A stretch of DNA of 34,543 nucleotides from an uncultured Blautia sp. (GTDB lineage: Bacteria > Bacillota > Clostridia > Lachnospirales > Lachnospiraceae), in the NCBI GenBank assembly GCA_934437695.1, contig CAKSAW010000003.1, positions 1-34,543 of the forward strand, given 5' to 3'. Made by a program: the position numbers and the translations under genes. Positions 6,459 through 14,979 of this stretch are shown here, piece by piece. The notes below the pieces were generated by a model, which had not been told where the DNA came from, ran no database searches, and saw nothing but the letters and a program-made list of their open reading frames with translations. Position 1 is the stretch's first letter, and every line of letters starts with the position of its first letter.

Positions 6459-7940
6459 ATGTCTAATAATATAAACAGAATGAGAAAAAATAAATCAAAA
6501 GGAAAGAGTATTTTTGTAGCAGCAGCTTTAACAGCAGTTCTGATCGCAGGAAATAATATGCCGGTTGTCACAGAGTCAGTCAGTGCAGCTGAGTCACGGG
6601 AAAATACAGCAGGGTCTTTAATCCCTGATAATATTACTATTGATCAGTCTGTGGAACTTGCAAATGTGGAACTTCCTGCAACGGAGTATGGAAGTTTTGA
6701 ATGGGCTGATGGAAGTTTTGTTCCTACACAGAGGGTACAGAGCTGTGAAGTACTTCTTATACCGGCAAAGGGACAGGACTTAAGTAATGCAGATGGATGG
6801 GATCCGGAAGCGGGAGCAGTTATTGGCTATATTAATGTGATAGTTAACAGTATTGTGGATAGTGACAATGCAGGTGAAATTGAGGATACGGACCAAACAG
6901 AAGATGCAGAAATCTCAGTGACGCCGGTTTTATCAGAAAAACCTGCTGCAGATGATGTCGCTAATGAAGCAGAAAATGTGGCAAATGAGGAAAATCAATC
7001 AGATAAAGAGAATAAGGACAACAAGGCTGAAGAAGATAAAAAACATAACGATGATAAAAAAGATGAGAACAAAAATAAAGATGGTGAGGAAAACAATAAA
7101 GATTCAGAGGTCACCGGTAAGCTGGAACTTGTAGATGATGCAGTGCAGGATGAGGATGAGACGACAAAAGATGATGTGGAGGACAATATCTTTGACAATC
7201 CGGTTCTGCCTGATAACGAAGATGACCGTCCGACAGATGCTGAAGACTCCATGTCAGATGAGGAGAAGGAAAAGAGAGCCAGTGTCAATCATACCTGTAA
7301 TGGTATTACGGTAAGTGGAGTCAATCTTCCCTGGTATGTACAGTTCAGAGTGTCAAGTGGCGACAGTTATCAGTTTACAAATGAATCAGATGCAATGATC
7401 TTTCAGTCCTATGAATTTGAACTCTGGAATCTGCAGAACAATACGGAGTATGAGATTCCGAGCGGTGATTATATCAGTGTTACTGTGCCTGTGAAATCAG
7501 GATATCAGTATACGATTGAACATCTTCTGGATAATGGAGCAACAGAAACAATCATTCCAAGCGTAGAGAATGATATTATGGTGTTTAGTACACATTCTTT
7601 TAGTCCGTTTGGAATTGCAGGAAGCAAGCAGCTTGTAGGTCCTGAAACAGGAAGTGATACTGATGATACTGATGCAGTGACCCCTGCAACAGGTTCTTCC
7701 AACACACAGACTTCCGATGCAGGAAACAGCAATACAGTATCTATGAACAATACTTCTGAAAACAGTGATAGCTCTTCATCTTCCGGGCAGGAGGATGCTT
7801 CTGCCCAAAAGGATGCTGCTAAAAATAATGATACAGTAAATACCGGAGATACAACACCGATCATGCCATTTGTGATTTTGGTTGTAGCTGCAGCCGTGAT
7901 AATAGGTGCTGTCATATTTATAAAGAAGAAAAAGAAATAA
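6459..7940 (+). CDS. Cell-surface protein with Ig-like domain, acidic linker and C-terminal anchor
   Basis: The start at 6459 is chosen because GAGGTG ends 4 bases before it; an upstream in-frame ATG at 6426 has no ribosome site. The 493-residue product has a signal peptide (to about residue 44), a beta-rich domain (about 54-133, with GSFEWADGSFVP), a very acidic, Lys/Asn-rich linker (about 135-275), a second domain (276-395, with LPWYVQFRVS and FSTHSFSPFG), a Ser/Thr-rich stalk and a C-terminal NTGD, hydrophobic span and five lysines. This looks like a wall-attached or membrane-held adhesin-like protein. The NTGD motif is not LPXTG, so sortase use is uncertain. Similar proteins occur in gut Lachnospiraceae; the ligand is unknown. 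The TIGR04086 gene follows after 49 bases with no terminator. Confidence 0.8.
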   Translation: MSNNINRMRKNKSKGKSIFVAAALTAVLIAGNNMPVVTESVSAAESRENTAGSLIPDNITIDQSVELANVELPATEYGSFEWADGSFVPTQRVQSCEVLLIPAKGQDLSNADGWDPEAGAVIGYINVIVNSIVDSDNAGEIEDTDQTEDAEISVTPVLSEKPAADDVANEAENVANEENQSDKENKDNKAEEDKKHNDDKKDENKNKDGEENNKDSEVTGKLELVDDAVQDEDETTKDDVEDNIFDNPVLPDNEDDRPTDAEDSMSDEEKEKRASVNHTCNGITVSGVNLPWYVQFRVSSGDSYQFTNESDAMIFQSYEFELWNLQNNTEYEIPSGDYISVTVPVKSGYQYTIEHLLDNGATETIIPSVENDIMVFSTHSFSPFGIAGSKQLVGPETGSDTDDTDAVTPATGSSNTQTSDAGNSNTVSMNNTSENSDSSSSSGQEDASAQKDAAKNNDTVNTGDTTPIMPFVILVVAAAVIIGAVIFIKKKKK

Positions 7941-7989
7941 AAGAATAACATTGAATCCCTTTCCATATAGTTTAAGAGGAGGGGAAAAT

Positions 7990-8340
7990 ATGAAAATCAG
8001 AGCAGTATTGAAATCATTATTGTTTGCATATGCATTAACAGGAGTAGCACTGTTACTTTTGGCTTTTGGTCTTTTTACCTTTAATCTTGGAGAAACTGCT
8101 GTAGATGTGGGAATCATCGTAATTTATATACTTGCATGTTTTATGGGAGGTTTTATGGCAGGCAGGATTATGCGAAAAGATAAATACCTTTGGGGCATTA
8201 TAATCGGGCTCTCTTACTATGTGCTCCTGTTGACAGTTTCAGCTGTGGTAACAGGTCATTGGGATATGAGTATAGCTCATGCAGTTACAACATTTTTCAT
8301 GTGTGCAGGCGGCGGAACACTGGGTGGAATGCTGTCGTAA
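7990..8340 (+). CDS. TIGR04086 family membrane protein
   Basis: A 116-residue protein made almost entirely of four membrane spans, with a Gly-rich second span (MGGFMAGRIMRKDKYLWG) and a Gly-rich C-terminus (CAGGGTLGGMLS). This fits TIGR04086 (YrzE-like), a family of unknown function that I recall being found next to SCIFF genes in Clostridia, as here. The ATG at 7990 is chosen because AGAGGAGG lies just before it; a TTG further upstream in the same frame lacks a ribosome site. It may be read through from the surface-protein gene. A promoter for scfA follows, so the two can also be expressed separately. Confidence 0.85.
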   Translation: MKIRAVLKSLLFAYALTGVALLLLAFGLFTFNLGETAVDVGIIVIYILACFMGGFMAGRIMRKDKYLWGIIIGLSYYVLLLTVSAVVTGHWDMSIAHAVTTFFMCAGGGTLGGMLS

Positions 8341-8348
8341 AAAAAAGC

Positions 8349-8377
8349 TTTCAAAATTAAAAAATATATGATATACT
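8349..8377 (+). promoter_or_regulatory. Candidate promoter of scfA
   Basis: TATACT (8372-8377) is a good -10. TTTCAA (8349-8354), 17 bases upstream, is a weak -35. The start point would be near 8384, 30 bases before the scfA start. Confidence 0.5.
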
Positions 8378-8413
8378 ATGCCAAGAATATAATTACATAA
8401 GGAGGATAGAGTT

Positions 8414-8554
8414 ATGGAACATATCAAAACCCTGAATACAAAGAATTTACAGAACACTGTAAAAAAAGGTGGATGTGGCGAGTGCCAGACTTCCTGCCAG
8501 TCCGCATGTAAAACTTCCTGTACAGTAGGAAACCAGAGCTGCGAGCAGAAATAA
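8414..8554 (+). CDS. scfA: SCIFF ribosomal peptide precursor (six cysteines in forty-five)
   Basis: This 46-residue precursor is too short for most gene finders. It has a leader (MEHIKTLNTKNLQNTVKKGG) and a core with exactly six cysteines (residues 21, 24, 28, 32, 36 and 43) interspersed with Thr and Ser, the signature of the SCIFF family conserved across Clostridia. The radical SAM enzyme encoded next, ScfB, is known from related systems to link a Cys sulfur to the alpha carbon of an acceptor residue such as Thr, making thioether cross-links. The role of the mature peptide is unknown. An AAGGAGG site lies 8 bases before the ATG. There is no peptidase or dedicated ABC exporter alongside; the membrane genes nearby are TIGR04086 and secDF. 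Confidence 0.97.
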   Translation: MEHIKTLNTKNLQNTVKKGGCGECQTSCQSACKTSCTVGNQSCEQK

Positions 8555-8574
8555 GATCAGCTATGGAGAAAATG

Positions 8575-8610
8575 AGATAAGCAGCGGAGTCTTTGCTCCG
8601 CTGCTTATCT
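8575..8610 (+). other. Strong hairpin between scfA and scfB
   Basis: A perfect 15-pair stem (8575-8589 with 8596-8610, core GCAGCGGAG) with a 6-base loop. The 3' side is TACGCTTAG, not a U-run, so it is probably a stabilising or processing hairpin, or at most a partial terminator. It would allow much more scfA than scfB message. Confidence 0.8.
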
Positions 8611-8636
8611 TACGCTTAGAAAGGATTTAAGTTAAA

Positions 8637-10004
8637 ATGAGTCTGATTCACCGTTATAAAAGTAATGGTTTCAATATTGTGCTTGATATCAACAGTGGAT
8701 GTATTCATCTGGTAGATGAAGTTACATATGAAGTGCTTCCGTATCTGGAAGAAGGTCTGAGTGCAGAAGCTATTGCTGAGAAACTTAAAAACAAATTTAA
8801 AAAAGAAGATATTGAGACATCTGTAAACGAATGTAATAAGCTGAAAGAAGATGGAATGCTTTTTACAAAAGATGTTTATGAAAATGCAATTGAAGAATTT
8901 GCAAACAACCGGCAGACCGTTGTAAAAGCATTGTGCCTGCACATTGCACATGACTGCAATCTGGCCTGCCGTTATTGTTTTGCCGAAGAGGGCGAATATC
9001 ATGGAAGAAGAGCTCTGATGTCTTATGAAGTCGGCAAAAAAGCTCTTGATTTCCTGATTGCTAATTCCGGGTCAAGAAGAAATCTGGAAGTGGATTTCTT
9101 TGGAGGAGAGCCGCTGATGAACTGGCAGGTTGTAAAAGACCTGGTAAAATACGGCAGAGAACAGGAAAAACTTCATAATAAAAATTTCCGTTTTACACTT
9201 ACAACAAATGGTGTTCTTCTGAATGACGAAGTAATGGAATTTTGTAACAAAGAGATGGCCAATGTAGTATTGAGCGTGGACGGACGTAAGGAAGTACATG
9301 ACTACATGCGCCCGTTCAGAAAAGGTGCAGGAAGCTATGACCTGATCATGCCGAAATTTCAGAAATTTGCGGAATCCAGAAATCAGGACAAGTATTATGT
9401 GAGAGGTACCTTTACACATCATAATCTTGATTTTTCAAAGGATGTGCTTCATCTGGCAGATCTTGGTTTCAAACAGGTTTCCGTAGAGCCTGTAGTTGCA
9501 GCAGATACAGAGGAATATGCGATCCGTGAGGAGGATATCCCGCAGATCATGGAAGAGTACGACACTCTTGCAAAAGAAATGATCAAAAGAGAGAAAGAAG
9601 GAAAAGGATTTAACTTCTTCCACTTTATGATCGACCTTACAGGTGGTCCCTGTGTTTATAAAAGACTGTCCGGCTGTGGTTCAGGAACAGAATACCTGGC
9701 TGTAACTCCGTGGGGTGATCTTTATCCATGCCATCAGTTTGTTGGTGAAGAGCAGTATCTGATGGGAAACGTGGACGAAGGTATTACCAGACCGGAGATC
9801 CAGAAGGAATTTGGCGGATGTAATGTTTATACAAAAAAAGACTGTAAAGACTGTTTTGCACGTTTCTATTGCAGTGGTGGATGTGCGGCAAACGCATTCC
9901 ATTTCCAGGGAGATATCAAAGGTAATTATGAAATCGGATGCGAACTCCAGAGAAAACGTGTGGAGTGCGCTATCATGATAAAAGCCGCACTGGCATGTGA
10001 CTGA
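8637..10004 (+). CDS. scfB: SCIFF maturase, radical SAM/SPASM thioether-forming enzyme
   Basis: This 455-residue enzyme installs thioether cross-links in the SCIFF peptide. Residues 1-95 form a leader-recognition region of the RRE/PqqD-like type. The radical SAM motif CxxxCxxC is at C107, C111 and C114 (HDCNLACRYCF), and FFGGEPLMNW is the GGEP-type SAM-binding motif. The C-terminal SPASM region is rich in cysteines (339, 347, 365, 395, 403, 406, 412, 416 and 435), which would hold two further iron-sulfur clusters. Length and motifs match characterised ScfB/CteB enzymes. The ribosome site AAGGA is about 12 bases from the ATG, rather far, which together with the hairpin upstream suggests lower expression than scfA. 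secDF follows after 52 bases. Confidence 0.97.
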   Translation: MSLIHRYKSNGFNIVLDINSGCIHLVDEVTYEVLPYLEEGLSAEAIAEKLKNKFKKEDIETSVNECNKLKEDGMLFTKDVYENAIEEFANNRQTVVKALCLHIAHDCNLACRYCFAEEGEYHGRRALMSYEVGKKALDFLIANSGSRRNLEVDFFGGEPLMNWQVVKDLVKYGREQEKLHNKNFRFTLTTNGVLLNDEVMEFCNKEMANVVLSVDGRKEVHDYMRPFRKGAGSYDLIMPKFQKFAESRNQDKYYVRGTFTHHNLDFSKDVLHLADLGFKQVSVEPVVAADTEEYAIREEDIPQIMEEYDTLAKEMIKREKEGKGFNFFHFMIDLTGGPCVYKRLSGCGSGTEYLAVTPWGDLYPCHQFVGEEQYLMGNVDEGITRPEIQKEFGGCNVYTKKDCKDCFARFYCSGGCAANAFHFQGDIKGNYEIGCELQRKRVECAIMIKAALACD

Positions 10005-10056
10005 ACAGCAGAAGAGTACATGACCGCGGACAAAAAATCAAGAAGGGAAAAGAACT

Positions 10057-12465
10057 ATGAAAAAAAGTAAAGGAATCGTAGTGCTGCTTCTGACACTGAT
10101 CCTGACTGTGTTCTTTTGCTTTACTGCAGCCGTAGGTATCGGTCCTACCGGAACCGGTGCAGCAAAACATATCAACACAGGTCTTGATCTTGCCGGTGGT
10201 GTCAGCATTACCTACCAGACCAAGGAAAGCAATCCTACCAGTGAAGCAATGTCAGATACTATCTATAAGCTTCAGAAGCGTGTAGAACAGTACAGTACAG
10301 AAGCGCAGGTATATCAGGAAGGATCAGACCGTATTACAGTTGAGATTCCTGGTGTAACAGATGCAGATACTATTCTGAACGATCTTGGAAAACCGGGTTC
10401 TCTGTATTTTATCACAAAAGAAGATGCTGATGGAAATCAGAACTTTACTACAGGACAGGACGGATATGTTCTTTCCAGAACTATTGATGAGATCAAGGAA
10501 TCCGGCAGTGTTGTCCTGGAAGGTTCAGATGTAGCTGATGCCCAGGGTGGTGCGATCCAGAATCAGAACACAAGTGCAAAGGAATATGTTGTAAGTCTTA
10601 CACTTACTTCTGATGGAGAAAACAGTGGTAAGGCGAAATTTGCAGAAGCTACAAAGAATAATGTAGGCAAACAGATTGCAATTGTTTATGATAACAAAGT
10701 CATCAGTGCTCCAAATGTAAATGAAGAGATTTCCGGTGGAAAAGCACAGATCAGCGGTATGTCAGATCTGGAAGAGGCACAGAACCTTGCTTCTTATATC
10801 CGTATCGGTTCCCTGGGCTTGGAACTTGAAGAACTTCGTTCCAGTGTTGTAGCAGCACAGCTTGGAGAGGAAGCAATCTCTACCAGTGTTCTTGCAGGTG
10901 CCATTGGTCTGATCATTGTTATTATATTTATGATCATTGCATATCGCGTGCCGGGTGTAGTTGCTGGTATTGCACTGATCCTTTATACATCATTGATGCT
11001 GATCACACTGAATGCTTTTGATATTACTCTTACACTGCCGGGTATTGCAGGTATTATTCTTGGCATTGGTATGGCAGTAGATGCCAATGTTATTATTTAT
11101 GCACGTATCCGGGAAGAGATCGGTGCAGGAATGTCTGTAAGAAATTCCATTAAGTCCGGTTTTAGCAAAGCTTTTTCAGCAATTTTTGACGGTAACATCA
11201 CAACTCTGATCGCATCCTTTGTGCTGATGTGGCTTGGATCCGGTACAGTTAAGGGATTTGCGTATACACTTGCCCTTGGTATTGTTATTTCCATGTTTAC
11301 AGCACTGGTTGTATCCAGATTTGTTGTAAATGCACTTTATGCAGTTGGTGTACGTGATCCGAAGTTCTATGGTTCTGCAAAGGAACGTAAAGCAATAGAT
11401 TTCCTTGGAAAGAAAAAAGTATTCTTTATTATTTCCATTATCCTGATCCTCAGTGGTCCGGTGACAATGTTTATTAATTCAAATGCAGGAAATAAAGCTT
11501 TAAATTACAGCCTTGAGTTCTCTGGCGGTACATCTACAACAGTTACATTTAATGAAGATATGGATATTAAGACAATTGATTCTGAAGTAACACCTGTTGT
11601 TGAGGATGTGACCGGAGACAAGAATGTTCAGCCTACAAAGGTTGTGGGAACAAATCAGGTTGTGATCAAAACACGTTCTCTGGAACAGAGCGAACGAGAA
11701 GCTCTGAAAGATGCACTGGTTGAGAAATTTGGTGTAGATGAGAATACGATTTCCACAGAAAGTATTTCTTCCACTGTAAGTAAGGAAATGCGTCAGGATG
11801 CCATCGTGGCAGTGATTGTAGCTACAATCTGTATGCTCCTTTATATCTGGTTCAGATTTAAAGACATCCGATTTGCAAGCAGTGCTGTACTTGCACTTCT
11901 TCATGACGTTCTGGTTGTACTTGCATTCTATGCCATTGCCAGAGTATCTGTTGGTAATACATTTATTGCCTGTATGCTTACAATCGTTGGTTACTCTATC
12001 AATGCTACGATCGTTATCTTTGACCGTATCCGTGAGAACCTTCACAGTGGTTCCAGAGAGAAGCTGGCAGAGATTGTAAATACAAGTATCACTCAGACTC
12101 TTACAAGAAGTATTTATACTTCTTTCACAACTTTTGTTATGGTAGCTGTTCTTTACATCATGGGTGTTTCTTCTATCCGTGAGTTTGCAGCGCCTCTGAT
12201 GGTTGGTGTTCTTGTTGGTGCATATTCATCTGTATGTATTACAGGTGCACTGTGGTATGTGATGAAAAAGAAATTTGCAGGAAAAGGACAGCCGGCAATT
12301 GCCACAGCTTCTGCTTCTGCAAAATCTTCTTCAAAACCTAAAAAAGCACGTGATGTATCCCAGAAAGATCCGACTCAGCCAAAGAAAAAAAACAGAAAAA
12401 GAGTAGCTGAACGTCTGGCAGCAGAAGAAGCAGCTAAGAAACAGCAGAATGAGGATGCTGAATAA
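10057..12465 (+). CDS. secDF: Fused protein translocase subunit SecDF
   Basis: This 802-residue membrane protein uses the proton gradient to help SecYEG export proteins. SecD and SecF are fused: the SecD half (about 1-435) has an N-terminal span, a large extracytoplasmic domain beginning LDLAGGVSITY and five further spans with the GIGMAVDANVIIY motif. The SecF half (about 445-745) starts with a span and LEFSGGTSTTV and has TIVGYSINATIVIFDRIREN. The last 60 residues are a Lys/Ala-rich cytoplasmic tail. Fusion is usual in Bacillus, while many Clostridia have separate genes. An AAGGG-type ribosome site precedes the ATG. It closes the SCIFF cluster: two hairpins follow, one a likely terminator. 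Confidence 0.95.
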   Translation: MKKSKGIVVLLLTLILTVFFCFTAAVGIGPTGTGAAKHINTGLDLAGGVSITYQTKESNPTSEAMSDTIYKLQKRVEQYSTEAQVYQEGSDRITVEIPGVTDADTILNDLGKPGSLYFITKEDADGNQNFTTGQDGYVLSRTIDEIKESGSVVLEGSDVADAQGGAIQNQNTSAKEYVVSLTLTSDGENSGKAKFAEATKNNVGKQIAIVYDNKVISAPNVNEEISGGKAQISGMSDLEEAQNLASYIRIGSLGLELEELRSSVVAAQLGEEAISTSVLAGAIGLIIVIIFMIIAYRVPGVVAGIALILYTSLMLITLNAFDITLTLPGIAGIILGIGMAVDANVIIYARIREEIGAGMSVRNSIKSGFSKAFSAIFDGNITTLIASFVLMWLGSGTVKGFAYTLALGIVISMFTALVVSRFVVNALYAVGVRDPKFYGSAKERKAIDFLGKKKVFFIISIILILSGPVTMFINSNAGNKALNYSLEFSGGTSTTVTFNEDMDIKTIDSEVTPVVEDVTGDKNVQPTKVVGTNQVVIKTRSLEQSEREALKDALVEKFGVDENTISTESISSTVSKEMRQDAIVAVIVATICMLLYIWFRFKDIRFASSAVLALLHDVLVVLAFYAIARVSVGNTFIACMLTIVGYSINATIVIFDRIRENLHSGSREKLAEIVNTSITQTLTRSIYTSFTTFVMVAVLYIMGVSSIREFAAPLMVGVLVGAYSSVCITGALWYVMKKKFAGKGQPAIATASASAKSSSKPKKARDVSQKDPTQPKKKNRKRVAERLAAEEAAKKQQNEDAE

Positions 12466-12475
12466 AAACAGCTCT

Positions 12476-12534
12476 TGTCTGAAAAATGATCAGACAGATA
12501 TTATCCCGGGGTATAAAAGCTCCGGGATATTTTA
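12476..12534 (+). terminator. Tandem hairpins ending with an intrinsic terminator after secDF
   Basis: The first hairpin is TGTCTGA/TCAGACA (12476-12482, 12490-12496). The second has arms TATCCCGGGG (12502-12511) and CTCCGGGATA (12520-12529) and is followed by TTTTAG. The second fits an intrinsic terminator; some read-through into recJ is likely, since no strong promoter is seen in front of recJ. Confidence 0.7.
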
Positions 12535-12559
12535 GTGAGGAGAAAGATGGGTAATACAT

Positions 12560-14272
12560 ATGGAAAAATGGGTGGTGGCTGCGAAAAAAGCAGATTTTAA
12601 TCAGATTGGCCGACAGTTTCATATTGATCCGGTAATCGCAAGACTGATCAGAAACAGAGATGTGATCGAAGAGGAGAAAATAAGAGAGTATCTTCTGGGA
12701 ACAGTAGAGGAACTTCCTTCTCCCTGGCTGATGAAGGACATGGAGAAAGCGACAGATCTTCTGGAGAAAAAAATACAGCAGCATGCAAAAATCCGAATTA
12801 TCGGAGATTATGATATTGACGGTGTAACTTCTACGTATATTCTGCTTAAAGGGCTGAAAAGGATAGGAGCAGATGTGGATACCTATATTCCGGACAGAGT
12901 TTCAGATGGTTATGGAATCCATGGACATCTTATAGATAAGGCTGAAGCAGATGGTATTGATACTATAGTAACCTGTGATAATGGAATATCAGCAGCAGCA
13001 GAAATCCAGACAGCAAAAAATAAAGGGATAACTGTGATCATTACAGATCATCATGAAGTTCCTTACAGAGAGGAAAATGGGGAACGTCAGATGGTACTTC
13101 CGCCGGCAGATGCGATTTTGAACCCAAAACAGTATGACTGTCCATATCCAAATAAAAATCTGTGTGGTGCAGTAGTTGCCTTTAAGTATATCACTGCACT
13201 TTATGAGAGATTTGGTGTGTCTGGAAAAGAACTGGAGGATTACTATGAACTGGCTGCTATTGCAACAGTGGGAGATGTTATGGATCTTCAGGGAGAGAAC
13301 AGAATCCTGGTAAAAGAAGGTCTGCGCCGTCTCAAAAATACGCAAAATATGGGATTGCAGGAGTTAATCCGTGCAAATGGACTGGAAGATGGAAAAATAA
13401 CAGCCTACCATATTGGATTTGTGCTGGGACCGTGCATTAATGCCAGCGGAAGGCTGGATACAGCTGCGCGTTCTCTCGCACTGCTGAATGCGCAGACAAA
13501 GGATGAGGCAGCCAGGCTTGCCGGAGATCTTACAGCTCTGAACCAGAGCAGAAAGGCTCTCACGGAGAAGGGGAAAGAGGAGGCAATCCAGATCATAGAG
13601 ACAACAGAATTGAAAAATGACAGGGTACTTGTTGTTTATCTTCCGGATTGCCATGAAAGTCTGGCAGGTATCATAGCCGGACGGCTCAGGGAGAAATACC
13701 ATAAACCTGCTTTTGTGCTGACTAAAGGTGAAAAGAGTGCGAAAGGCAGTGGAAGATCTATAGAAAGCTATTCTATGTATGAGGAACTGGTTAAATGTGC
13801 TGATCTGATGATACAGTTTGGAGGGCATCCGATGGCAGCGGGACTTTCTATAGAAGAAAAAAATATAGAAAAGTTCCGAAAACAGTTAAATGTAAACTGC
13901 ACGCTGACAGAAGAGGAACTGCGGCCAAAGATTGTGATCGATGTGCCAATGCCGGTTTCTTATATTACCAGGAAACTTATAGAGCAGATATCCTTGCTTG
14001 AACCATTTGGAAAGGGAAATACAAAACCAATCTTTGCCCAGAAGGGCCTGAAAGTACTTGACAGCTGCATTATCGGAAAAAATAAAAATGTAGTGAAATT
14101 AAAATTTCTTGATCCTCAGGGGACCGCTATAGAAGGAATTTATTTTGGTGAAGCAGAAGATTTTATAAATTTTATCAGAGAAAAAGATACGGTTTCTGTT
14201 ACCTATTATCCTGAGATCAACAGATTCAGAGGGCGTGAGAGCCTTCAGATCATCATTCAGAATTATTGCTAA
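12560..14272 (+). CDS. recJ: Single-stranded-DNA-specific exonuclease RecJ
   Basis: This 570-residue 5'-3' exonuclease degrades single-stranded DNA in recombination and mismatch repair. The DHH-domain metal ligands are present: DYDIDG (83-88), CDNG (139-142) and DHH (163-165), followed by NASGRLDTA. The DHHA1 domain ends with GGHPMAAGLS, and a C-terminal OB-fold region covers about 450-570. The length is normal. The start at 12560 is the only one in frame, since a TGA lies 8 codons upstream. The good GAGGAG site is 18 bases away and instead sits 4 bases before another ATG (12547), which opens a 17-codon frame overlapping this start. Translation of recJ may therefore depend on that short frame. 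Confidence 0.95.
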   Translation: MEKWVVAAKKADFNQIGRQFHIDPVIARLIRNRDVIEEEKIREYLLGTVEELPSPWLMKDMEKATDLLEKKIQQHAKIRIIGDYDIDGVTSTYILLKGLKRIGADVDTYIPDRVSDGYGIHGHLIDKAEADGIDTIVTCDNGISAAAEIQTAKNKGITVIITDHHEVPYREENGERQMVLPPADAILNPKQYDCPYPNKNLCGAVVAFKYITALYERFGVSGKELEDYYELAAIATVGDVMDLQGENRILVKEGLRRLKNTQNMGLQELIRANGLEDGKITAYHIGFVLGPCINASGRLDTAARSLALLNAQTKDEAARLAGDLTALNQSRKALTEKGKEEAIQIIETTELKNDRVLVVYLPDCHESLAGIIAGRLREKYHKPAFVLTKGEKSAKGSGRSIESYSMYEELVKCADLMIQFGGHPMAAGLSIEEKNIEKFRKQLNVNCTLTEEELRPKIVIDVPMPVSYITRKLIEQISLLEPFGKGNTKPIFAQKGLKVLDSCIIGKNKNVVKLKFLDPQGTAIEGIYFGEAEDFINFIREKDTVSVTYYPEINRFRGRESLQIIIQNYC

Positions 14273-14275
14273 GGA

Positions 14276-14304
14276 TTGATTCTGGTATAAAAAGGTGATA
14301 TACT
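14276..14304 (+). promoter_or_regulatory. Sigma-A promoter of apt-rel
   Basis: TTGATT (14276-14281), 17 bases, then TATACT (14299-14304), placed right after the recJ stop. The leader of about 105 bases holds a weak possible stem, CTGACT/AGTCAG (14356-14361, 14380-14385), and no recognised purine riboswitch. Confidence 0.75.
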
Positions 14305-14417
14305 ATAAAATATTTATGAATTAACAGACTATTTAGTAAAATAAAAAAGTCTCTTCTGACTGCGCAGAATAATGGAGAGAGTCAGGGATTGTTAAAATAC
14401 ACCTAAGGAGAAGTAAA

Positions 14418-14942
14418 ATGAAGAAAATTGAAGATTATGTATTAAGCATACCGGATTTTCCGGAACCGGGAATTATTTTCAGAGATATCACAAGTGTTCT
14501 GCAGGATGCAGATGGTCTGCAACTGGCCATTGACTCTATGCAGGAATGCCTTAAGGATTTAGATGTGGATGTTATTGCAGGCACAGAGTCCAGAGGCTTT
14601 ATTTTTGGTGTGCCGATCGCATACAATCTTCATAAACCATTTGTACCGATCCGCAAGAAAGGTAAACTTCCGAGAGAAACGGTATCTGCAAGCTATGATC
14701 TGGAATATGGCAGTGCAGAGATCGAGATGCACAAAGATTCTGTTAAACCTGGTCAGAAGGTAGCCATCATTGATGATCTGATCGCAACCGGAGGCACGAT
14801 CGAAGCTGCCATCAAGCTTGTGGAAGAACTTGGCGGTGAAGTAGTCAAGGTTGTATTTCTTATGGAGCTGGCAGGCTTAAAGGGACGTGAAAGACTGAAA
14901 GGATATGATGTAGCATCCGTAATTTGTTATGATGGTAAATAA
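14418..14942 (+). CDS. apt: Adenine phosphoribosyltransferase
   Basis: This cytoplasmic enzyme makes AMP from adenine and phosphoribosyl pyrophosphate, the purine salvage step. At 174 residues it has the family length. The PRPP-binding motif VAIIDDLIATGGT covers residues 115-127; the N-terminal FPEPGIIFRDIT and the ESRGFIFG segment are typical of Apt. An AAGGAG site lies 8 bases before the ATG. It has its own promoter and is followed by rel after a short gap. The apt-rel pairing is conserved in Firmicutes and links adenine salvage to the nucleotide pools sensed by the stringent response. Confidence 0.97.
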   Translation: MKKIEDYVLSIPDFPEPGIIFRDITSVLQDADGLQLAIDSMQECLKDLDVDVIAGTESRGFIFGVPIAYNLHKPFVPIRKKGKLPRETVSASYDLEYGSAEIEMHKDSVKPGQKVAIIDDLIATGGTIEAAIKLVEELGGEVVKVVFLMELAGLKGRERLKGYDVASVICYDGK

Positions 14943-14979
14943 GCACAGCTGATTGTGCAGGACAGGCAGGTGGGAGCAT

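Noticed and set aside
7000..7260. Acidic, Lys-rich stretch of the surface protein as a frameshifted or foreign segment
   Set aside because: The frame is continuous, codon use is like the flanks, and such low-complexity linkers are common in surface proteins.
8575..8610. Plain intrinsic terminator ending the scfA message
   Set aside because: The bases after the stem are not a U-run; it is kept as a hairpin with a stabilising or partial-stop role.
11500..12045. Open frame on the minus strand within secDF
   Set aside because: It is a shadow of the conserved SecF half, with odd Cys/Asn/His-rich composition and no ribosome site.
12496..12600. A strong separate promoter for recJ
   Set aside because: TATAAA (12512-12517) lies in the loop of the terminator hairpin and has no -35 at a suitable distance.
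14305..14417. Purine riboswitch upstream of apt
   Set aside because: No three-way junction core or conserved loop bases; only a weak 6-pair stem is visible.
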